Of a stretch of 10,622 bases of DNA, positions 6,708-10,622 are shown one piece after another; position 1 is the first letter of the stretch, and every line of letters begins with the position of its first letter. The translations under genes and the position numbers were made by a program. A model generated the notes under the pieces. It worked only from the letters and a program-made list of their open reading frames with translations. It did not search any database and was not told where the DNA came from. The stretch covers positions 1-10,622 of the forward strand of contig CAYPOY010000167.1 of assembly GCA_964412395.1 (NCBI GenBank), in the 5' to 3' direction. The DNA comes from CAYPOY01 sp964412395 (GTDB taxonomy: Bacteria > Chloroflexota > Anaerolineae > B4-G1).

Positions 6708-7018
6708 TCCCGATGCTGTTTACGCCGGTGCCGGGGTCGGCGCTGTACGAGGAGTATCGCGGCTACCTCGACGAGATGGGCTTTGACCTGCAGCACTTGA
6801 ATGGCAAACTGTTCCCGTTCCTGGAGTTCAACCGGCGGTGGTTCCCCGAACTGATGATGCAGGATTACCTGGACCTGGAAGCGTTGCGGTGTCCTGAGCT
6901 TGTCGCAGGAATGTTTCGCGTGAACGCCCAGGCGGTGCGGGGAACGTTTGACGTTGGGGGGGAGGGCAAGGTTTCGAGGACGTTCAGAAGAGCAGTGTGT
7001 GCGATAGAAATTGAATGA
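6680..7018 (+). pseudogene. 5'-truncated remnant of a B12-binding-type radical SAM gene
   Basis: The frame reads RIGSVIPMLFTPVPGSALYE and continues to a stop at 7016-7018. It resembles the region after the radical SAM barrel in B12-dependent radical SAM proteins (TPxPGT/S, then NGKLFPF). The CxxxCxxC cluster and the whole barrel are absent. Recognisable homology begins around 6690 and extends upstream of the only candidate start (GTG 6704), which overlaps the LCP stop and has no Shine-Dalgarno. It is therefore most likely not a functional gene. The C-terminal part (FRVNAQAVRGTFDVGGEGKV) looks like an intact family end. A second, diverged copy of its middle part lies at 8491-8592, beyond the ATPase gene. 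The family call is from memory of motif style, without a search. Confidence 0.6.
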
Positions 7019-7035
7019 CCCTGTGCTTGCAGACC

Positions 7036-7064
7036 TTGACGATTTTAATGGTCACGATTATAAT
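7036..7064 (+). promoter_or_regulatory. Near-consensus sigma70 promoter of ATPase gene
   Basis: TTGACG (7036-7041), a 17-base spacer and a perfect TATAAT (7059-7064). Transcription should start near 7071, leaving a leader of about 24 bases that includes GGAGG (7084-7088). Such a strong promoter contrasts with the weaker ones of its neighbours and implies repression by the overlapping operator. Confidence 0.85.
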
Positions 7065-7079
7065 ATTCGTGACCATTAA
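7045..7079. promoter_or_regulatory. Perfect 13-bp palindromic operator over the -10 box
   Basis: TTAATGGTCACGA (7045-7057) and TCGTGACCATTAA (7067-7079) are exact reverse complements, separated by the 9 bases TTATAATAT that contain the -10 hexamer. The size (35 bp) and position, from the promoter spacer to past the start site, fit binding of a dimeric repressor. Alternatively it may be a recognition site of the ATPase itself. On RNA only the right arm would be transcribed, so a DNA role is likelier than an RNA hairpin. Confidence 0.85.
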
Positions 7080-7094
7080 TGTTGGAGGTAACTT

Positions 7095-8492
7095 ATGTTT
7101 GTCAACCGTGAGCAGGAACTCCAGTGGCTGGCTGAGCGCTACGATTCGGGACGGGCGGAGTTCATCGTGCTGACCGGTCGCCGGCGCGTGGGCAAGACGG
7201 CCTTGCTGACCGAGTTCGCCGCCGGTAAGCCCGGAGTCTATTTCCTGGCTTACCTGGACTCTGCCGAGGCATTGCTGCGCAACCTCTCAGCCGCCCTGTG
7301 GGAGGCAGAATTCGGCCCCGATGCCTCCCCCGGCTCCTATGGGTCGTGGCTGGGCCTCTTGCAGGCGGTGGGACGTCTGGCGGCTGAGAGGCGTTTCGTA
7401 CTGATTGTGGATGAATATCCCTATCTGGCGGGCGCCAGTGAGCATCTTGCCTCTGTGATTCAAAAAGCGTGGGATGAGCGCCTGCAACATTCGCAACTCT
7501 TGCTGGTGCTGTGCAGTTCCTACATGTCGGTGATGGAGCGGGATGTGCTCAATCGGGATGCGCCACTCTACGGACGGCGCACAGCACAGTTGACCCTGCG
7601 CCCTCTGACGGTCGGGCAGACGACGGCGTTTCTGCCGGGCTGCAGCGTCGTCGAGTTAATCGAGGTATACGCCGTGACCGGCGGCATGCCGGCTTACCTG
7701 GCGCAGTTGCGTCCCGACCATTCCCTGTGGGCAAACCTGCGCCACACCGCCTTCGACCCGTCCAACATTCTCTATAACGACGGCCTGACCCTGCTGCGCG
7801 ACGAGATGCGGGACCCGCGCCACTACGCGGCCGTGCTGCGCGCCATTGCCAGCGGCTACCACACCCTCTCGGCCATCGCCCGTGAAGCCGGCGTGGAACG
7901 CAGCAGTCTACCGGCGTACCTATCCACCCTGCAGGGTGCTGGCTACGTGGAACGGCGTGTGCCTATCGGCATCGTCCGCACTGGTCGCCGGCAACGGGGC
8001 ACCTGGCACATCGCCGACCCCTACGTCCGTTTCTGGGGGCGCTACATCCTGCCCTACACGGGCGCGATTGAGAAGGGGCAGGGCGCCGGGCTGGTGGACC
8101 AGGTCCTGCGCCCCACCTGGGAGCAGTTCATCGCCATCACCTGGGAGGAGTTAGCCCGGACGTCAGTCTACGACCTGGCGGCCCGCCACACGCCGGGCTT
8201 CTGGCCGGAGGTGGTGGGTTCGTGGTGGGACGCGGCGCACCAGATTGACCTGGTGGCGGTCAGTTACCAGCAGCGGACAGCCTGGCTGGGCGAGGCGCGC
8301 TGGCGCGGCGAACCGATAGGGCTCCAGGACCTGGAGGCCTTGCAGCGCCGGGCCCGGGCCTGGCGGGGCGCTGAGACTGGCTGGCATCTGTATCACGCTC
8401 TCTTCAGTAGCAGCGGCTTCACGAAACCCCTGCGGACGCGAGCCGACGATGACCTCGGCCTGTTGCTGTTTGGGCCGGAGGATGTGGTGTGA
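7095..8492 (+). CDS. Archaeal-type (STAND-related) ATPase with DUF234-like nuclease-fold C-terminus
   Basis: A 465-residue P-loop ATPase of the family expanded in archaea and in some bacteria, cellular role unknown. Residues 1-6 (MFVNRE) are the typical family start. Walker A is GRRRVGKT (28-35), Walker B is VLIVDE (102-107), and a sensor-like CSSYMSVME lies at 140-148. A winged-helix segment covers about 243-290 (TLSAIAREAGVERSSLPAYL). The C-terminal domain (about 340-465) matches DUF234, which has a PD-(D/E)XK nuclease-like core: IDLVAV with Asp385, then GEARW with Glu400 and Arg402 where Lys is usual. GGAGG sits 6 bases before ATG. The gene has a strong, palindrome-covered promoter and is flanked by two fragments of one radical SAM gene, which suggests it arrived as an inserted module. 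Its stop codon (8490-8492) overlaps the first base of the second fragment. It may be a regulator or defence component, or a selfish gene, but no role is established. Confidence 0.88.
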   Translation: MFVNREQELQWLAERYDSGRAEFIVLTGRRRVGKTALLTEFAAGKPGVYFLAYLDSAEALLRNLSAALWEAEFGPDASPGSYGSWLGLLQAVGRLAAERRFVLIVDEYPYLAGASEHLASVIQKAWDERLQHSQLLLVLCSSYMSVMERDVLNRDAPLYGRRTAQLTLRPLTVGQTTAFLPGCSVVELIEVYAVTGGMPAYLAQLRPDHSLWANLRHTAFDPSNILYNDGLTLLRDEMRDPRHYAAVLRAIASGYHTLSAIAREAGVERSSLPAYLSTLQGAGYVERRVPIGIVRTGRRQRGTWHIADPYVRFWGRYILPYTGAIEKGQGAGLVDQVLRPTWEQFIAITWEELARTSVYDLAARHTPGFWPEVVGSWWDAAHQIDLVAVSYQQRTAWLGEARWRGEPIGLQDLEALQRRARAWRGAETGWHLYHALFSSSGFTKPLRTRADDDLGLLLFGPEDVV

Positions 8493-8592
8493 TGAGATGG
8501 GTTTTGACTTGTACCTGAACGGCAAGTCATTCCCGTTCCTGAAGTTCAGCCGGCGGCGGTTCCCAGAACTGTACAACTCAGCAACTAACTGA
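8491..8592 (+). pseudogene. Second, shorter radical SAM fragment
   Basis: The frame DEMGFDLYLNGKSFPFLKF and on to FPELYNSATN-stop is collinear with DEMGFDLQHLNGKLFPFLEF of the remnant at 6770-6853. The DNA alignment, done by eye, has about 14 mismatches and one 3-base gap over roughly 80 bases. The copy begins exactly at the ATPase stop (TGATGAG), has no start codon or ribosome binding site of its own, and stops after 33 codons. It is a decayed paralogous fragment, not an expressed gene. Confidence 0.7.
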
Positions 8593-8609
8593 GCCAGTGC
8601 GCTCTTAAA

Positions 8610-8645
8610 ACGAGAGGCTGCATGTTGCTCCATGCAGCCTCTTGT
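8610..8645. terminator. Strong hairpin, probable terminator
   Basis: AGAGGCTGCATG (8613-8624) and CATGCAGCCTCT (8631-8642) form a perfect 12-bp stem with a 6-base loop. It is extendable to 15 bp through one G-U pair. On the minus strand it is followed by TTTT, so it best terminates leftward transcripts from the toxin-antitoxin genes. On the plus strand no T-run follows, but it lies after the ATPase module and could stabilise that 3' end. Confidence 0.65.
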
Positions 8646-8701
8646 GGCAAAACGATCAGGTTTCACTCGCCGCCAGTTTTCTGATCCTGATCATAATGGG
8701 A

Positions 8702-8869
8702 TCACCTGGTCCGTATCGCTTTTCTGAGACAACTTACAATCCCCTGCCAGTCTCGCTCGGAACAATGACCATACGTGGAACTGGAGACCACGACTGCCGG
8801 CCGGCGTTTGACGCCCTTCACGCCAGGGAAGTCAATCGTCACGATGTCACCCGCTTGTAAAGTGCTCAC
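8702..8869 (-). pseudogene. Internally deleted MazF/PemK-type toxin
   Basis: A 55-codon frame starts with GTG at 8869, overlapping the antitoxin stop as GTGA, and ends at TGA 8704-8702. Residues 6-33 (AGDIVTIDFPGVKGVKRRPA, then VVVSSSTY) match the first strands of PemK/MazF mRNA interferases, including the RPAVV arginine (Arg29 in E. coli MazF). The frame then jumps directly to GHCSERDWQGIVSCLRKAI, which resembles the last helix of the same family. The intervening strands, including the Thr/Ser-containing CTTQ-like catalytic segment (Thr52 in E. coli MazF), are absent. Family members are about 110-150 residues, so around 60 are missing. The frame stays open across the junction. It is almost certainly inactive as an RNase, though a residual antitoxin-binding role cannot be excluded. 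Confidence 0.75.
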
Positions 8870-9090
8870 TGCGTCTGCTCCCCCAGCGATTGGGCCGCGT
8901 ACACCAGCGACACCCGCGTCAAATCAGCATAGTCCTCCTCGCTCCACATATCGCTTTCATCCACGATCCACGTCGCAGGACTGCTCATCAGGTCATCCAT
9001 CACCAGTTTGACGAGTAGCAGACGTTCAATAACGGGCAGGTTTTTCACGTCTGTTTCGTAAATCTGCTGGACAACTCCTGTGGTTTGCAT
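8866..9090 (-). CDS. Probable antitoxin of MazF/PemK-type pair
   Basis: A 74-residue acidic protein beginning MQTTGVVQQIYETDVKNLPV. It has a helical middle (IERLLLVKLVMDDL) and an acidic C-terminal part (WIVDESDMWSEEDYADLTRV) of the kind that wraps MazF-like toxins. I do not recognise a specific DNA-binding fold. The antitoxin call rests on size, charge and the GTGA-overlapping toxin-like frame downstream. ATG 9090 is chosen over the upstream GTG 9120 because GGAGGAGG lies 7 bases before it. The reading frame looks intact while the toxin is gutted, as expected if the antitoxin is neutral or still useful, for example as a silencer of related systems (inference). Confidence 0.7.
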   Translation of the reverse strand: MQTTGVVQQIYETDVKNLPVIERLLLVKLVMDDLMSSPATWIVDESDMWSEEDYADLTRVSLVYAAQSLGEQTQ

Positions 9091-9339
9091 TACGTATCCT
9101 CCTCCAGTAACCAGTCTCACGTGGGAAGAGTGCCCACGCGATATACCGCATTATCACGCCTCACTCCCCCCGGCTTGCTCTTTCTCGGTCTTATCTGCAC
9201 CATCGTCACCCGCTCCACGTCGTCGTCCACGAACGCCGCCTGCCCTGTGCGGCTCCAGCCCCAATTCCTCCCGCCGCCGCGCGATGCTCCGCTTGCGGAA
9301 CAGGTTGCTGGTCAGCATGCAGTTTGTATGTGGAGTTTG

Positions 9340-9370
9340 TCACACTGTGTGATAAGATGCAAGTCTTATC
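9340..9370. promoter_or_regulatory. Two abutting palindromes upstream of glycohydrolase promoter
   Basis: TCACACTGTGTGA (9340-9352) is a 13-base palindrome around a central T. GATAAGA (9351-9357) and TCTTATC (9364-9370) are exact inverted arms with a 6-base loop. Both lie 20-50 bases upstream of the -35 box of the ADP-ribosylglycohydrolase promoter, where an activator or repressor could bind. Confidence 0.45.
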
Positions 9371-9388
9371 CTCGAGTCGCACGAGTAC

Positions 9389-9417
9389 TTGCCTGCTCTC
9401 CCTGCGTGGGGTATACT
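9389..9417 (+). promoter_or_regulatory. Sigma70-like promoter of ADP-ribosylglycohydrolase
   Basis: TTGCCT (9389-9394), a 17-base spacer and TATACT (9412-9417). The predicted start is near 9424, giving a leader of about 50 bases that contains AGGGGG (9464-9469). Confidence 0.6.
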
Positions 9418-9475
9418 TATTTCTTGCCTGAATAGAGCAATTGCACCGTGTAACCTATACCATAGGGGGTTCGAA

Positions 9476-10492
9476 ATGGCACGTACCAAAGCTGAGAAAG
9501 GGAAGATAGAAGCCATCAGCTTCCTGGGTGGCATGGTGGGGAGTGCCCTGGGAGATGCCATCGGTGAGCTGGCCTTCCGAGGGTTGGGGGAAGCGGGACT
9601 GCGCTCGGAGATTGTGCAAAGGGACGTCCTCGTCTACACGGACGACACGGCAATGGCGATCGGTCTGGCCGAGTCCATCACCCAGGCCGGGGGGCTCGAC
9701 CAACAGCACCTGGGCGATACCTTCAGGGCGAACTTCAGGCGCGAGCCCTGGCGAGGATACGCGGCGGGTCCCCCCACCATTTTCCGCCTGGTGGAGAGGC
9801 GCGGGATGTCATACGCAGAGGCAGCCCGCAGCCTGTTTGGTGGACAGGGTTCGTTCGGCAATGGGGCGGCTATGCGGATCGCGCCGGTCGGGTTGTTCTT
9901 TCACGGCTCGTCGGACCTCTACGAGCAGGTCCGACTATCCGCGTCCGTGACCCACGCGCATCCCATTGGAGTGGATGGCGCTGCCGTTCTGGCCTGGGCC
10001 GTTGCCGAGGCCGTGAAGCTGAATCCGCAGGAGCCGTTTCCGTTCGAGCGATTTTCCCAGGGTCTCGTGGATTGCGCCCGGACGCCGGAGATTCGGGACA
10101 AGATGGTGCTGGTCAGAACCCTGGTTGCCGAAGACGTCCCTCCCCCGGACGCGGCCAGGCGGTTAGGACGCAGCGTGGCCGTGCATGAGTCGCTGCCGTT
10201 TGCGCTCTATTCCTTTATGCGCTATCTTGAGTCATTCGAAGCGTGTCTTTTCTGCGCGGTGCTGAACGGCGGGGACCGGGACACGCTGGGCGCGATGGCC
10301 TGCGCCGTCTCGGGGGCCTATCTGGGTGTTGAAGCCATCCCGCAGGCCTGGCGGGAGAAGATCGAGAATCGCCAGCACATTGAGGATCTTGCGCTTAAAC
10401 TTGTGGGGCGTGATCTACTTGCCCATCGTTCTGAAGATGGGGTGAGGCAAGCGGTACATAACGGGTTTAACGCGGATTTGTTGGAGCGGTAG
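9476..10492 (+). CDS. ADP-ribosylglycohydrolase family protein (ARH3/DraG-like)
   Basis: A 338-residue soluble enzyme of the ADP-ribosylglycohydrolase family (Pfam ADP_ribosyl_GH). It is predicted to cleave ADP-ribose from modified proteins, O-acetyl-ADP-ribose or related substrates at a two-magnesium centre. Metal-binding motifs are complete: GALGDAIGE-like GSALGDAIGE (22-31), YTDDT (54-58) and GGDRDT (265-270), with Asp267, Asp269 and Thr270. GSFGNGAAMRIAPVGLF (125-141) and SVTHAHPIG (157-165) resemble ARH3 more than DraG, so an ARH3-like substrate range is an inference. ATG 9476 is chosen because AGGGGG lies 6 bases upstream and the promoter lies beyond it. An in-frame TTG at 9389 falls inside the promoter. 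The gene stands alone after a decayed toxin-antitoxin pair. No ADP-ribosyltransferase is visible in the window, so its partner is unknown. Confidence 0.92.
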   Translation: MARTKAEKGKIEAISFLGGMVGSALGDAIGELAFRGLGEAGLRSEIVQRDVLVYTDDTAMAIGLAESITQAGGLDQQHLGDTFRANFRREPWRGYAAGPPTIFRLVERRGMSYAEAARSLFGGQGSFGNGAAMRIAPVGLFFHGSSDLYEQVRLSASVTHAHPIGVDGAAVLAWAVAEAVKLNPQEPFPFERFSQGLVDCARTPEIRDKMVLVRTLVAEDVPPPDAARRLGRSVAVHESLPFALYSFMRYLESFEACLFCAVLNGGDRDTLGAMACAVSGAYLGVEAIPQAWREKIENRQHIEDLALKLVGRDLLAHRSEDGVRQAVHNGFNADLLER

Positions 10493-10622
10493 TGGCCGTA
10501 AGGGAGAGGCACTGAAACACTGAGTGGAAAGTGGCAATCCCTCCGACTTGGGTTATAATAGCGTGCATCTACTTTGACAATGGCACATTACGGTGGTGCG
10601 TTTGCGGTAGGTACCACCTTCT

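Larger units (their letters stand above)
9091..9475. other. 385-bp intergenic region between antitoxin and ADP-ribosylglycohydrolase
   Basis: No convincing gene. It holds the antitoxin ribosome binding site (9097-9104), an inverted repeat CGTGGG/CCCACG with a 7-base loop (9120-9125 and 9133-9138) about 30 bases before the antitoxin start, and a GATAAT -10-like box on the minus strand (9155-9150). Two adjacent palindromes follow at 9340-9370, then the plus-strand promoter at 9389-9417. A minus-strand 54-codon frame (9318-9154, beginning MLTSNLFRKRSIARRREELG) is open but has no ribosome binding site. It may be a remnant of an unrecognised gene. Confidence 0.6.

Noticed and set aside
8650..8700. 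Repeated GATCAG/CTGATC hexamers near the toxin stop
   Set aside because: The units are short and spaced irregularly, so chance is sufficient.
9154..9318. 54-codon minus-strand frame beginning MLTSNLFRKRSIARRREELG
   Set aside because: No Shine-Dalgarno, and the second half is low-complexity Gly/Arg/Glu. The first half looks protein-like and may be a gene remnant, but I cannot support a call.
10554..10579. TATAAT at 10554 and TTGACA at 10574 near the right edge
   Set aside because: The -10 has no -35 at 16-18 bp and the TTGACA has no -10 at the right distance. The downstream gene lies outside the window. Otherwise 10493-10622 shows nothing.
10590..10622. Minus-strand AAGGTGGTACCTACCGC resembling the T-box antiterminator motif
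   Set aside because: No specifier stem or terminator can be seen within the window, and no leftward gene follows; the glycohydrolase lies on the opposite strand.

Overview
The window most likely comes from a high-GC bacterium of the phylum Chloroflexota, near the Anaerolineae/Caldilineae lineages. This is inferred from gene content and style only: a UPF0182 membrane protein, an EF-P of Thermus/Chloroflexus type, a LytR-CpsA-Psr protein with a Pro/Ser/Thr stalk, a DUF234-type ATPase, and intergenic short tandem repeats with 7-base units. No rRNA, tRNA or CRISPR array was seen.

Left third (1-4544) is transcribed leftward. EF-P comes first, behind its own sigma70-like promoter. It is followed by a large UPF0182 membrane protein, a small eight-cysteine protein and a HAD-family hydrolase. 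The last two are only 2 bases apart and form an operon. The hydrolase frame runs off the left edge through an in-frame 39-bp tandem repeat. The gaps hold a 15-bp inverted-repeat element (between EF-P and UPF0182) and a heptamer repeat (between UPF0182 and the cysteine-rich protein).

The intergenic stretch 4545-4841 is divergent. It holds the efp promoter on the minus strand and, on the plus strand, three GTAAC-containing direct repeats spaced exactly 11 bp, followed by a TACAAT box. This resembles the Pho-box architecture. It precedes a 621-residue LytR-CpsA-Psr cell-envelope protein.

Region 6680-8645 looks like an accessory insertion. A 5'-truncated remnant of a radical SAM gene is followed by an ATPase gene with an almost perfect sigma70 promoter buried in a perfect 13-bp inverted repeat. 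A second, shorter copy of the same radical SAM segment then begins on the ATPase stop codon. A strong hairpin closes the region.

Region 8702-9090 (minus strand) is a decayed toxin-antitoxin pair. The antitoxin-like gene is intact and has a strong ribosome binding site. The MazF/PemK toxin gene overlaps it as GTGA, but its middle is missing and only 55 codons remain. A 385-bp gap with several palindromes separates this pair from an ADP-ribosylglycohydrolase (ARH3/DraG-like) gene with its own promoter.

The strongest candidate for something undescribed is the palindromic operator/promoter of the ATPase together with its position between duplicated fragments of another gene. The next candidates are the internally deleted toxin and the Pho-like triple repeat.
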